From Sporothrix humicola (lineage: Eukaryota > Ascomycota > Sordariomycetes > Ophiostomatales > Ophiostomataceae), in assembly GCA_021396245.1 (NCBI GenBank), contig WNYE01000030.1:351331-415330 (forward strand): a DNA stretch of 64,000 nt. Reading direction: 5' to 3'. The notes under the pieces are model-generated. The model made no database searches. It saw only the letters and a list, made by a program, of their open reading frames with translations, and had not been told where the DNA came from. Numbering within the stretch: the stretch's first letter is position 1; each line of letters begins with the position of its first letter. Shown here piece after piece: positions 52,505 through 64,000 of the stretch. The position numbers and the translations under genes were made by a program.

Positions 52505-55500
52505 ATGCCGCACTCCGAAAGCGGTGCGCCGCTGGTCAAGCGCCAGAAGCTGAGCGCCGTCTCGGCCGCAAAACAACAGGCCTCGTCCGCCATTGCGACC
52601 GGTTCCAACATCTTTGCGCCGTTCAGAGTGAGTGCATATACTTTAGAATTGTTTTTGAACGTTCTTATCTAACAGTTTAGACCGTCGGCCTTGTTTCGCC
52701 CACAGCCGTTCCCTTCACCTCGATCCCCCTCGGCAAGACGACTTTCCAGATCACGACCTCGGCCGGCCGCTGTCTGCAGACCTACGACCTCAAGCGCGGT
52801 CTCAACCTCGTCTTCGTCACCCGCCCACAGACGCCCCGCGACATTACCGCCACGTACGCATGGAAGCACAAGGTGTACGCTGCCTGGGGCGGCAAGCAAG
52901 AAGGAGAGGAGGATGAGGAGAGCGAGGAAAGCGACAACGAAAACGACGACGACAGCAGCGACGACGGCGAGTCTGCGTCAAACACATCCCAGGGCGTCTG
53001 GGTCTTCCAGCGCGGCCGCAAGGTCGGCGAGCTGCCCATGCCCCGCGACCTAACCGAGCCCATCCGCCAAATCACCATCTTCGGCGCCTGGATCGTCGGT
53101 CTTGCTCGCACCCGCATCGAGGTCTGGAAGTCCACGACGCTCGAGCACTACACGACTCTGCAGCCCACCGCCACAACCCCGGGCAGCAACGAGCTGACGG
53201 GCGGCATGTGCACCATGCCCACCTTCCTCAACAAGCTCTTTGTGGGCCGCGCCGACGGCTGGGTCGAGATTTGGAACGTCAGCTCGGGCAAGCTCGTCTA
53301 CACCATTCTGCCGCCCAAGACAGCCAACCCGCCCGGCGGTGTCACCTGCCTCGAGCCGACACCCGCTCTGGGCCTGCTGGCCATTGCCTACTCGGCCGGC
53401 CCCCTTGTTATTCACGACGTCCTGCGTGATCAGCCGCTGATTCACGTCGAGGCTGGCACAGCAGGCGTTACTGCTGACGGCGAGAACGATGCACCCATCA
53501 CGAGCATCTCTTTCCGCACGGACGGACGCGGTGCCGGTCAAGACGGCCGTATTGAGGGCGTCATGGCAACTGCGACGACCGCCAGCGGCGACGTTACGTT
53601 TTGGGATCTCAACAAGGGCGGCCGCATTATGGGTGTCCTGCGCAGCGCTCACAACCCGCCATCGCTGTCTACCTCTGGCGGCGTGCGCGGTGGCATCAGC
53701 AAGATTGAGTTTTTGGCCGGCCAGCCCGTGATTCTCACAAGCGGCCTCGACAACTCGCTGCGCTCCTGGATCTTTGACGAGACGCCCTTCTCGCCTATCC
53801 CGCGTATTCTGCACACCCGCAGCGGCCATGCCGCGCCTGTCAACTGCCTCGAGTTTCTGCCGTCCGACTTTGACGGTGCCGACTCGGGCAACAAGTGGCT
53901 GTTGAGTGGCGGCCTCGACCGCAGTCTGTGGGGCTGGTCGCTGCGTCGCGACGGCCAGAGCAGCGAGCTGTCTCAGGGCAACGTGCGCCAAAAGGCCAAG
54001 AAGCTCGGTATTCTGTCGACATCTGCCCTCCGCCACGGGCCCACGACAACCTTGGAAGACTTGAAGGCGCCGCCCATCACCTGCATTGCCTCATCACTCA
54101 ACCGCGACGGCGGCATGGGTGCTCTTCCTGGCAAGATGCCCATCTGGCTCAAGATTGGCGGCCCACACGGCAACGGTGGCCACAAGAACAAGGCCGGCCG
54201 GACTGGCGACGGTCTGCGGCCTGGTGATACTGAGTCCAGCAGCATGACTGGCTGGGAGAGTGTCGTTACTGCGCACCGTGAGGACGCCTATGCGCGCACA
54301 TGGTTCTGGGGCCGCAAGCGCGCTGGTCGTTGGTCTCTCTGCACGGGCGACAACAAGCACGTGTCGACAGTCGCCATCAGCCCCTGCGGCACCTTTGCTC
54401 TCGTGGGCTCGGCCGGTGGATCCATCGACATGTACAATCTGCAGTCCGGTATCCACCGCCAGCGTTTCCCCTCGAGACTGACGCCCGCCCAAGCGCGCCA
54501 GCTCAAGGTTCAGCAGCACCTGCGCCAGGCGGATGCTGTTACACAGCTGCAAGCCACGGCCACTAGTGGTGATGGAGCAACAGTTGCCGGTCTAGGCGGA
54601 AAGTTTGCCGGCTTCCGTAGCCCCGGCGCCGGCCGTCATAGCGATGCCGTCACGGGCATTGTCGTTGACAACCTCAACAGCGTCGTTGTGTCGTGCTCGC
54701 TCGACGGCTCCGTCAAGTTCTGGGACTTCCTGACAGGCCACCTCGTCGACCAGATCTCCGAGTGGGGCGGCGTTCCCATCACCTCCTGCCGGTACCACGC
54801 CGCCAACGATCTGTTGGCATTTGCGTGTGGCGACAACACCATCCGCGTTGTGGATCTTGTCACACGCAAGACCATTCGTGTCTTCCGCGCCAGTGCTCCC
54901 GGCCAGACTCACCAGGCCTCCAACATCAACGACCTCTGCTTCTCGAGCGATGGCCGCTGGATCGTGGCTGTTACCCAGGACGATGCTCGCCTGCGTGTCT
55001 GGGATCTGCCCACAAGCCACCTGATCGACTCTGTGCCGCTCGACCGTCCAGGCCGCGCCGTCGCCTTCTCGGGCACTGGCGAGTACCTGGCTGTGGCACC
55101 TGATGGCGCTCTCGGCGTGCACCTCTGGACGAACAAGACCCTCTTCAAGCACGTGCCCACACGGCCAGTCGTCGAGGCGCCGACACCAGACTCGACAACA
55201 CGGAAAGCCCTGCCTGCGCCAAACTCCAAGAAGGGCCGCAAGAAGGCTGCGGTTGCTGGCCCGACGGTGTCTGGCGAAGGCGGTGCTGGCCTGCTTGAGG
55301 GCGCTTTCGACGAAGGCGACAATGTAGACGGCGAAGACGACGATATTGTGCCCGCCAAGATCCTCGACCAGCTGAGCGCCGACATGACGACCCTCAGTTT
55401 GGTGCCCAAGGCCCGTTGGCAGACGCTGCTGCACCTCGACCTGATCAAGCAGCGCAATCGTCCACGCGAGGCTCCCAAGGTGCCCGAGAAGGCCCCCTTC

Positions 55501-56137
55501 TTCTTGGGTACTGTCGGCTCGGCCGATGCCGAAAAGGCTGGCCTGGGTGCTGCCTACACCAACGGCCAGATCACTGGCCAGGCTGATGGAAAGGACGGCA
55601 AGGACGCCGGCAGCAACGATGCCCGCTCCCGTATCCTGACGCTCGATCTCACGCGCTCTCAACAGGCCCTGACCCTCAAGCTCCACCAGGGCAAGACAGG
55701 TGATTGTATGTCCTCCAGACCCTTGCATTTTTTTGATTTTTTTTTATCCGCAACACCTCGCTAACGTATTAGTCGCTCCTTTTGTCGACCATCTCAAGAG
55801 CCTGCCGCCGGCACAGGCCGATTTGGAGCTGCGCTCTCTGGCTGCCGACGAGGGCGAGCTGGCCCTCTTTGTGCGCGCCATGACGAGCCGTCTGCGTGCC
55901 CGCCGCGACTACGAGCTCGTCCAGGCCTGGATGACCGTGTTCTTGCGTCTGCACGGCAGCACGGCCGTCGAGGCCAATGTTACCGGCGACGACGACGAGG
56001 AAGACGCTGATCTGGTCGACTTTGCTGCCGCCCTCGCCGAGTGGCGTGTTGTCCAGGAGCAGGAGCGTAGCCGGCTGGATGCCCTGGTTGGCTACTGCGG
56101 TGGTGTCGTTGGTTTCCTGCGGAATCCGCGGAGCTAA
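52505..56137 (+). CDS. UTP21: U3 snoRNP protein Utp21 (WDR36 homologue)
   Basis: Exons 52505-52627, 52681-55705 and 55773-56137 give 1170 residues. The introns (53 and 67 nt) have GTGAGT and GTATGT donors with TAG acceptors; the second splice joins TGD to FAPFVDHLKSL. The N-terminal two thirds carry WD40 repeats forming two propellers, with blades such as FVGRADGWVEIWNVSSGKLV and VVSCSLDGSVKFWDFLTGHL. The Utp21-specific C-terminal domain includes DQLSADMTTLSLVPKARWQ and LAADEGELALFVRAMTSRL through DYELVQAWMTVFLRLHG. Utp21 is a subunit of the UTP-B complex in the small-subunit processome and is needed for 18S rRNA maturation in the nucleolus. An acidic Glu/Asp/Ser insert lies at about residues 110-140. 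A 14-bp palindrome stands about 200 bp upstream of the start. Confidence 0.95.
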
Positions 56138-58375
56138 TCCTGGTGAAAAGTTGTCATAATGTTGACGGTGTTGGGATATATCTGCTGCATTTTTCTTGTA
56201 TATTGGCGAACATAGGTTTACATTTGTGCTTAGCATGGCATTTTCAATGCATTTTCGAAGTTATTCAAATTATTTATGGTTATTTCGTTTATTTTGATTT
56301 AATTGTCTTTGCTATCATAAAAAAGTAGAAAAAAGTATTTATTTACATTGTTCCCATTTGATTTCCTTCATCTCATAAGTCAACTTCCTTCCATCCCATC
56401 TCGGAAGGTGAGCACGTGTGCTTTTACTAGTTCCGGGAGGGCGTGTCTTCGGCCCAAATGCCCTACAGACGCCCCAAAGACCCCCGTGCGTCCCCCGTCA
56501 CCCGCCTGCAGTCTCGGTGACTGAAAACGACAAGGCGATCGATCGGCCACAAAAGACCCCCCTTGCGACCCGTGCAGGCGGTGTTCCTGTTCGTGGGGAA
56601 ACGCTGGTGTATGCACGTCATGGTATGAGGCTCTGGACTATATTTGTTTCGACAAAGCTTATCTCGAGCATATTTGGAGTGTTTGTAGGAAGAGTGTTGA
56701 CAATAAAATGAGAAGCGCTGAAGAGCCCTGAAAGACACTGGCGATCATTAACAGGCCCCGAATGCCCCTGAAGTACATTATACCCAAATACTCACTGTAT
56801 TTACCCCACTGCTCTCTCACTCATTTTCCCAACCCCTCCCTCCAAGCTGGCGCTGGCCGCTCCTGCTCTTACTGGCCAGCACCTCGTGCCTCGCTTCTGC
56901 GCTTCTTATTCGTCACTGCCCGCTGAAGGATAACGCCGGCTCTTGTTAGCACGCACCTGCGTTCGCAGCATTAGCGCCACCTCCCCTTCTGCCACAGCGC
57001 CATTACACCGGACCCAGAGACACACTAATAAACAACTCAGACCTGAACCTAAAAAAACGTCATGCTGCATGGCAATTCCACAACAGCACAACAGCGCCGC
57101 CATTTATTTCGTATTATCGTGACGGCCTCTGTGCGATTGCAAGTCAATTACACACGAACTGCTTCCCGGGAACCGAGAGCTCTCACGTCAGTCTCGCCAA
57201 TATTGTCATTCCTCTTCAGCCTGCTTACTAGCCTTATCAGATACAGTCAATGACTCAGTAAAAACGACAAGACCAGTGAATGCGTTGACACGTTCGTCCC
57301 TTCCCATCTTGTCTGCACTGACACGTCCGCGCCTGCCCATCGTGTCCCGCTCCGGTCTACGGCCGTCGCCAATTCGTCCCTTTGCGCCTTCCTGTCCCTA
57401 TCTTCTTGTCGTGTTGCGCTCCTGCCTTCTTTGCGTTTCCCTTGCAGTCTATATTGCCTCCTCCGAATGCTGCACTGTTTGCTGTTCAATGCCCAAGACT
57501 GCAGCCTCATGCAAGTCCACACGACAACACACATTAATACTTTACACACGCCCCCTTGTGGACCAATAACAGATTTTCTTTTACTCTCTCGCCTTCACCT
57601 CCTTTTGTTCGCTTGCGCTTGGCCCCCCTGTCTCTTTGAACAGCCCTACTCCGGCTGCCGGCGCCGAAAGACGGTGTGTATGATTTGGGGTATTCTCATT
57701 CTCTTTTTGCGTCTTGGAATTTTTTATCTTGGATATAGTTGCGTATCTTGCATATATGCTCATATTCATACCTTTCACAAGCCCTATCTCCCCCAATGTT
57801 CTAGGCCGCACGTTCTCGAGATCCCCGACTGTTACCCTTTATTTAGTCCCAGCTCCATGGTCTAGCTTCGCCCTACCGAGAAAAAAAAAGCTCCATTCTT
57901 TTTTTCGCCGCCGTGTGAATTAGCTTCGCCCTGGGTTCTGGCCCTTCATTCTCGTCTGGGCTCCTTTGCCCCTCGGTTCCTTTGTTCTTCTCATAAACTA
58001 CGGATTCTCCAGCTCGCTTAGGTCTCTTTCCTTCCTTCTGCTGCCGCGAAGCTCTTTCCTAGAAAGAAGGCTGTTGTCGTGATCTCTGATCCTTCCTTCT
58101 TTTCTCTGCATCCCGACTTGCACCTTCCTCAAGCATCACCGCTTCCCAACTGGGAAACGAACATCCCTGACCGTTGCCGACCGCTCTTTCCCTTTCCGCC
58201 GGCTATCGCCTATTCCTACCACTAGACCAGCAATCGTCTTGTCTCTGATTCCGTCCTAATCTCTTTCTCCTCTCACACTTTTCTTTGTTCCTCATCCAAG
58301 ACACTGCTCACCCACCACGTATGCGAACAACCCGACGACCCCCCTGATCCGCGATCCACGACAACGAGGGACACC
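56138..58375. other. Intergenic region upstream of VIP1
   Basis: An AT-rich UTP21 3' flank (to about 56400) is followed by 2 kb with no supported gene. The last 500 bases are strongly C/T-rich and fit a long VIP1 leader that may hold a 5' UTR intron. Short A-runs occur near 56320 and 57882. No RNA gene seen. Confidence 0.55.
58321..58347 (+). promoter_or_regulatory. Candidate upstream ORF in the VIP1 leader
   Basis: An ATG at 58321 opens an eight-codon frame (MRTTRRPP) ending in TGA at 58345-58347, only 28 nt before the main ATG. If transcribed and not removed by a leader intron, it should dampen translation of the kinase. Transcription start unknown. Confidence 0.35.
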
Positions 58376-61300
58376 ATGTCGTCCCCGAACCCGCCGACCG
58401 ATCCCCAGGCGGACCCTGCAGCGGCAACCGGCCCCGTCTCAGACCCGGCCTCTTTCAGCGATGCCAATGCCTCTGCCACAACCATCACACCGACCACGGC
58501 CAAGGAACCCGTTGACCATGCCGACGACTCTCTGACCGATTCCGAGGCCACGCCCGTTCCCCTCTCCTCGATCCCGCCACTGCAGGTGAACCCAGGGGCC
58601 GTCCATGCACCGCTCTCTGCACCGGCAGTTGCTTCAGCTAGCACAGCTGTCTCAGAACAAGGATCGCCCAATTCGACCTCTGACGGTGCAATTGCTTCCC
58701 GGCGGGTCGTCTCGCCCCTTGTCACCCAGTCCCAGGGCGGCAATGGCCCTCCCCCGCGGTCTGCCACACAACCGACCCGCTCACGGAGCCGAGTCAAGCG
58801 TCGCTTCAGCGGTAGTACCGCCCCGAGCAGCCAGAGCCCGAGCAGCGAACGCAACCATACCCACCATAAGAAGGAGAAGGAAGAGGCCCGTAAGGCACCG
58901 CTTGGTGTCATTGGTGTCTGCGCCCTCGATGCCAAGGCCCGCAGCAAGCCCAGTCGCAACATCCTGAACCGTCTTATTGCCAAGAACGAGTTCGACGTTG
59001 TTGTCTTTGGTGATAAGGTCATTCTTGACGAAGAGGTCGAGAACTGGCCCATGTGCGATTACCTCATCTCCTTTTACTCTGATGGCTTCCCTCTGGACAA
59101 GGCCATTGCCTATGTCAAGGCACGCAAGCCGTTCTGCGTCAACGATGTGCCCCTTCAAAAGGTGCTGTGGGACCGGCGAGCTTGCTTGCGTCTCCTCGAC
59201 AAAATCGGTGTGCCGACGCCACAGCGGCTTGAGGTCACGCGGGACGGTGGCCCCAGCATTCTGACCCCCGATATCGCTCGCCACATCCGCGAGGTTGGCG
59301 GCGTGACCCTTGAGGCCACTGACCCTGCCAAGTACCCTCCGCCCCAGAAGGTTGTATTGCTAGACAACGACGATGTTCTCAGTGTCGATGGCAAGCTTAT
59401 TCGCAAGCCCTTTGTTGAGAAGCCTACCAGCGGCGAGGACCACAACATTATCATCTACTTCCCCTCTTCGGCTGGTGGCGGCGCACGCAAGCTTTTCCGC
59501 AAGATTGGCAACAAGAGCTCCGAATACTTCGAGAACCTGAACATTCCGCGCGCTATCACCCAGCCTACTGGGAGCTACATCTACGAAAAGTTTATGCGTG
59601 TTGAGAACGCCGAGGACGTCAAAGCTTACACCGTCGGGCCCACCTATTGCCATGCCGAGACTCGCAAGTCGCCCGTCGTTGACGGTATCGTCCGTCGCAA
59701 TACTCACGGAAAGGAAGTGCGCTACGTGACGACGCTTAATAACGAAGAGAAGGAGATGGCCAGCAAAATCTCCCTTACTTTCGGCCAATGCGTCTGCGGC
59801 TTCGACCTTCTGCGCGCCAATGGCAAGAGCTACGTAATTGACGTCAACGGCTGGAGTTTCGTCAAGGACAATGATGAGTACTACGACCAGTGCGCCAGCA
59901 TTCTCAAGGACATGTTTGTCAAGGAGAAGCTGCGCAAGACCGCCGCTGCGGCTGCAGTGGCTGCTGCAGCTGCCGCCAATGCTGCTGCCGCAGCGGCGGG
60001 CACGGCCTCGTCCAACAATGCATCCTCACCGAGCACAGGCGGTGGTGCCTCCACGCCGCCCATTGGTGCACAGGCCGATGGTAACGAGACTCTGACAGCT
60101 GCGCAAAAGGCGCTGCAACAAAATCTGGTCAAAGACAAGGAAGCTGCACAAGCCAACCAGCCCTCCAAACCCTCGGCCGACAAGCAAGACCCCCAAACCC
60201 AGTCCCAGGATGCCGGCTCAGCCGCAGCAACCAGCCCACGGCAGCCAATTGCAGTCGGTACCTCATCTCCTCGTCTTGATGGCCAGGCTGCTGCTACTGC
60301 TGCTGTTGCAGGTGCTGTTGCCGCATCTCTTGAAAAGCCAGGCACAGAGACTGGTCTTGGCCTTAGTGTTGGCAGCCTTCCGTCGACTGCCGCCTCTTCT
60401 CTTCCGCATACTCCCAACTATGCCGAAAACCCGCTGATTATGGAGGATGACGAGCCTGAGAAGCCGCCGCCACCCCCTCCCGCTCACTCCTGGAAGCTCA
60501 AGGGTGTCGTTTCTGTCATCCGCCACGCTGACCGCACGCCGAAGCAGAAATACAAGTTTACATTCCACACCGAGCCTTTCATCGAGCTTCTTCGCGGCCA
60601 TCAAGAGGAGGTTCTGCTTATTGGCGAAGCTGCCCTCGCAAGCGTTGCCAATGCTGTCGATGTTGCCATTCGTGCAGGCATTGAAGACCGTGGCAAGCTC
60701 CTTGCACTTCGCAATGTGCTCGTCCGCAAGGGATCTTGGCCAGGCACCAAAGTACAGATTAAGCCCATGTTCCGCAAGAAGAAGTCGCCTGTCGAGGAGA
60801 CGGCTTTCCCTCCTGTCGAAGAGCAGAGCGTTACCAAGGATGTCACACCAACTGGTACATCTACCGCGCCCACAGGTCCATTTGGCGACATGGCCGACCA
60901 GAATGCGACTGCTGATGACGGCATGACTCCACGCATGCCACCTCGCCGCCACGACTCTCTGTCTGGCGTCACCATGTCCAAGTTCACAGCCGCCGAGAAC
61001 AACTTTGTGCTCGACAAGCTGCAGCTTATTGTCAAGTGGGGTGGTGAGCCCACTCACTCGGCTCGCTACCAGGCTCAGGAGCTCGGTGACAACATGCGCA
61101 ATGACTACCAGCTTCTAAACCGCGATATTCTGGAAGAGGTGCATGTCTTCAGCAGCTCCGAGCGCCGTGTTACCACTAGTGCCCAGATTTGGGCATCGGC
61201 GTTCCTTGGTGAGAAGAACTTGCCCGAGGACTTTATCACTATTCGCAAGGACCTCCTAGACGATTCAAATGCTGCCAAGGACGAGATGGACAAGGTCAAG

Positions 61301-63212
61301 AAGAAGCTCAAGGGCCTTCTGCGCAAGGATAACGAGCGGCCACCCCAGTTTGCCTGGCCGGAGAACATGCCGGAGCCGTCCGAGGTGCAGACCCGTGTCG
61401 TGCAGCTGATGAACTTCCACCGCCGCGTCATGAACTACAATTATGCCAAGCTCAAGGGTTCTTCCGAGAGCGCGGGTGGCAGCTCCGGACGCCTGAGCAA
61501 CAGTGGCCAGAGCACCGCCGGCAACCTGTCTAAATCTACCAGCTTTGATAAGTCCAATCCCAACGGGACCATAAGCACAGCGGCATCCAGCACGACAACC
61601 GTCAACCTCCCTGTCGACAGCACTGGCACAAACGGCTCCAGTGGTGCTACCAACGGCGGCGCGGAAGGTGGCCGTGCAAGCTCCTTCTCCCTGAACAGTT
61701 CCATCGCACAGGCAAATGCTGTAAATGGCATCCAGGCGCGCTGGTGCTGCGGTGAGGACGCGGAGCTTTTCCGTGAACGCTGGGACAAGCTGTTTGCCGA
61801 GTTCTGTGACCTTGAAAAGGTCGACCCTAGCAAGATCTCTGAGCTGTACGACACAATGAAATTCGACGCCCTCCACAACCGCGCGTTCCTTGAATGGGTC
61901 TTTACACCTCCCAAACATATGCTCGAAGAGGAAGACTGGGTCGGCACGGGCGCCAACGGCGGCGGCAATGGCCCGACCTCCAACCCGAGCTCTCAGGGCC
62001 CGAAGACCGGTCCAATCATTGATGACCGCAAGTCACACGATGAAGGCCGGCCATCGACGGCCAGCAGTGGAACGAGCCGGACCACCGACAAGGATCTGGT
62101 TACCGGCAAGGACGGGAAGTCGGACGGCAGCAACGGTAACGGAAGTGGCCCCGCCAGCAACAGCAGCAGCAGTCAACACAAAGCGAGCGTCAAGCGCATC
62201 TTCCGCCGCCGCTCTTGGATGGCTGGTCTTCGCCATGCTACCGAGCCGCCACCGGCTGAGCAATACTTCCACCTGTACAAGGGCACAAACAGCCCAACCA
62301 AGGCCAAGACGGATGCCCGCTTTGAGCCTCTGCGCGAACTTTACCAGCTCGCCAAGGTTCTGTTCGACTTTATTTGCCCCCAGGAGTACGGTATCTCCGA
62401 CAGCGAGAAGCTGGAGATTGGTCTTCTGACGTCTCTGCCATTGCTCAAGGAGATCGTGCAGGACCTCGAGGAGATGCAGGCCTCAGACGAAGTCAAGTCG
62501 TTCTTCTATTTCACAAAGGAGTCGCACATCTACACCCTCCTCAACACCATTCTCGAGGGCGGCATCGAAACCAAGATTACGCGGGCCAGTATTCCCGAGC
62601 TGGATTACCTGTCGCAAATCTGCTTCGAGCTCTACGAATCGGAAACCAGCCGTCCCAAGACCGAGAAGCCCGAAGGGAGCGATGCCAACGGCGGCAGCGC
62701 CAACGGCGACGCTCACGACAGTGACAGTGCAGTTGAGACGTCGACCTATCAGTACAGCATTCGCATCACCATCAGCCCTGGCTGCCACGTCTACGACCCG
62801 CTCGACGTGCAGCTCGATAGCCGGCACACGATCAGCTGTGCGCCGCGCCGCAGCCTGACATCCCACAACGACTGGAAGACGGTCATCGAGACCCTGCGCG
62901 GGCGGTTCCATCAGTAAGTCACACCCGTTCTGTCGTTTGCCTGTAGTGCAACGCCATACTGTAACACCCACATCGCATCATATCTAACCACCCCTCCTCC
63001 CTTCTTTCAGAGTCAAGCTGCCCAAGTCTTTCCTGGCTGTCAACCTGTCGGATGCGTTCACGTTCCAAGAGAAGCAAGCCGGTGATGTCGACAACCAAGA
63101 TGGCAAAGATGGTGGCCTCGAAATGAAGCACGTCGACAAGGCATCGAAGAAGGCAGCAGCAGTAGAGGCGGCGGCGACAACAGCTGGCGCAACCAAGGAA
63201 GAGAAGGCTTAA
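58376..63212 (+). CDS. VIP1: Inositol hexakisphosphate/diphosphoinositol kinase (Vip1/Asp1, PPIP5K)
   Basis: Exons 58376-62913 and 63011-63212 give 1579 residues; the intron (62914-63010) has a GTAAGT donor and TTTCAG acceptor. The first 170 residues are Pro/Ser-rich and probably disordered. An ATP-grasp kinase domain spans about 175-525, starting PLGVIGVCALDAKARSKPS and containing FVEKPTSGEDHNIIIYFPSS and DVNGWSFVKDNDEYY (metal-binding D489/N491). An Ala-rich linker follows to about 690. The histidine-acid-phosphatase-like domain starts GVVSVIRHADRTPKQKYKF, with RHADRTP at 716-722 and SHIYTL (H1384) near the C-terminal half. The kinase adds the 1-position beta-phosphate to IP6 or 5-IP7; the second domain removes it. 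In fungi it affects polarised growth, phosphate signalling and microtubules. Ser/Gly/Asn-rich inserts interrupt the phosphatase domain. Confidence 0.96.
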
Positions 63213-63958
63213 TTGTTTTCTTTTCCAGTCCGTGCCCAACGCATAGCGAACTCGACGATCACTGATGCCCATCCAAACCCCTTGAGGTGACGTGAAGTGT
63301 CAAAAGCAACACACCCCGGGAGCTGGAACATCCGAGATTGGCTGGCGTCGTGTGCCTCGTTGCTCTTGTCGTCTTAATATCGAACTGCCGTCTGCCTTTC
63401 AAAAAGCAGGAGCGTTGTAACCACTTTGGTGTTTTTGTGGCCGGATGCGAACCTATTGGCTGAGAACAACGCTGCAGGGCTTAAATGACCGGTGATGGGT
63501 TCGTTCGCATGGTATTTGCCGATGTTTCGGTGAGGGATGGACGTGGAAAAAACAGAGAGGGAATTCTCGCCGAAAGGAACGGGGAAAATAAGAAGAAATG
63601 AAAATCGCAGAAGAAATAGAGAAAAAGGAAACAAACCCAACAAATAGCATGGTTTATTTTCACTGGCCATGTCTCACTCGGAAGTTGGTCCGGAGGCCGT
63701 TTTGTGGTCTATTAGGCGTCAAGACCCATGCGCATGGAATAGGAGAGAAAAAGGAACGAAAAAAAGAAAGAAAGAATTATTCAAAACACAGCAAAAAGAA
63801 AGCGACCTAAAAATACACAGACGAATCGACGATAGTGAGGGTGATCTCTGGAGCTTGTCTTCACTCATCCAGTGGTTGCACTTGAACGCACAGGTGGGGG
63901 ACATGTCCAAGACCTGCAGTTTCTCAGCCCCCAAACGAGTGTCAATCTTTGCGGGCGT
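63213..63958. other. 3' flank of VIP1
   Basis: No supported gene. An A/G-rich stretch (63540-63650, and 63745-63800 with repeated GAAAGAAAG words) fits a 3' flank or low-complexity spacer. Nothing structured was recognised. Confidence 0.5.

Positions 63959-64000
<42 letters not shown>
63959..64000. repeat. Homopolymer G run of at least 42 bases at the window edge
   Basis: Every base from 63959 to the last base is G, following GCGGGCGT. The run probably continues beyond the window. It may be a real poly-G/poly-C tract, a contig end, or a sequencing/assembly artefact such as dark-cycle poly-G. Confidence 0.9.

Noticed and set aside
1..64000. CRISPR arrays, insertion sequences or transposases
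   Set aside because: No regularly spaced direct repeats with unique spacers and no transposase or reverse-transcriptase motifs seen. The short tandem arrays have no spacers.

Overview
The window reads as a piece of a filamentous ascomycete nuclear genome, most likely a Sordariomycete. The evidence is GC-rich coding sequence with strong preference for C or G at third codon positions, sparse introns of about 50-145 nt with GTANGT-type donors and CTAAC/GCTAAC-type branch sites, long pyrimidine-rich leaders before ATGs, AT-rich 3' flanks, and fungal gene types (Utp21, Vip1/Asp1, an atypical hexokinase, an Rbf1-like factor). The lineage call is inference from style and gene content; no rRNA or tRNA gene was found to confirm it.

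Layout. Positions 1-33 look like the last codons of a gene that begins outside the window. A Q/H/A-rich FAR1-type DNA-binding protein (Rbf1-like) follows at 2828-5221. The cytoplasmic dynein heavy chain fills 7691-21132, with one intron near its 3' end. A GH76 alpha-1,6-mannanase-like protein lies at about 25187-26518 with an unsettled N-terminus. Tubulin-folding cofactor D is at 27264-31682. A 5.4 kb stretch without a recognisable gene precedes an uncharacterised 485-residue protein (37057-38514). Histidinol-phosphatase is at 39638-40648. The DcpS-type decapping scavenger (41026-42118, +) and a GILT-like thiol reductase (42312-43341, -) converge tail to tail. An atypical hexokinase with an 18-nt microexon is at 45237-47225. 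A small secreted protein (48785-49413, +) converges on an HpcH/HpaI aldolase (49610-50506, -). That aldolase is divergent from a flavin-reductase-like protein (51321-52109). Utp21 (52505-56137) and the Vip1/Asp1 inositol pyrophosphate kinase (58376-63212) close the window, which ends in an uninterrupted run of at least 42 G.

How the genes relate. Most are independent housekeeping genes and there is no biosynthetic cluster, mobile element or CRISPR array. Some functions touch: dynein and cofactor D both serve microtubules, and S. pombe Asp1 is known to affect microtubule dynamics. Utp21 works in ribosome biogenesis and DcpS in mRNA turnover. Genes are 0.2-5.4 kb apart.

I did not find a clearly new system. 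The most interesting unexplained signals are a recurring TTATCGCGA element that sits only between genes (including a perfect 13-nt inverted pair and a 14-nt palindrome upstream of UTP21), a seven-unit 10-bp-periodic array at 22911-22980, the conserved-looking unknown protein at 37057-38514, and the microexon hexokinase-like gene.
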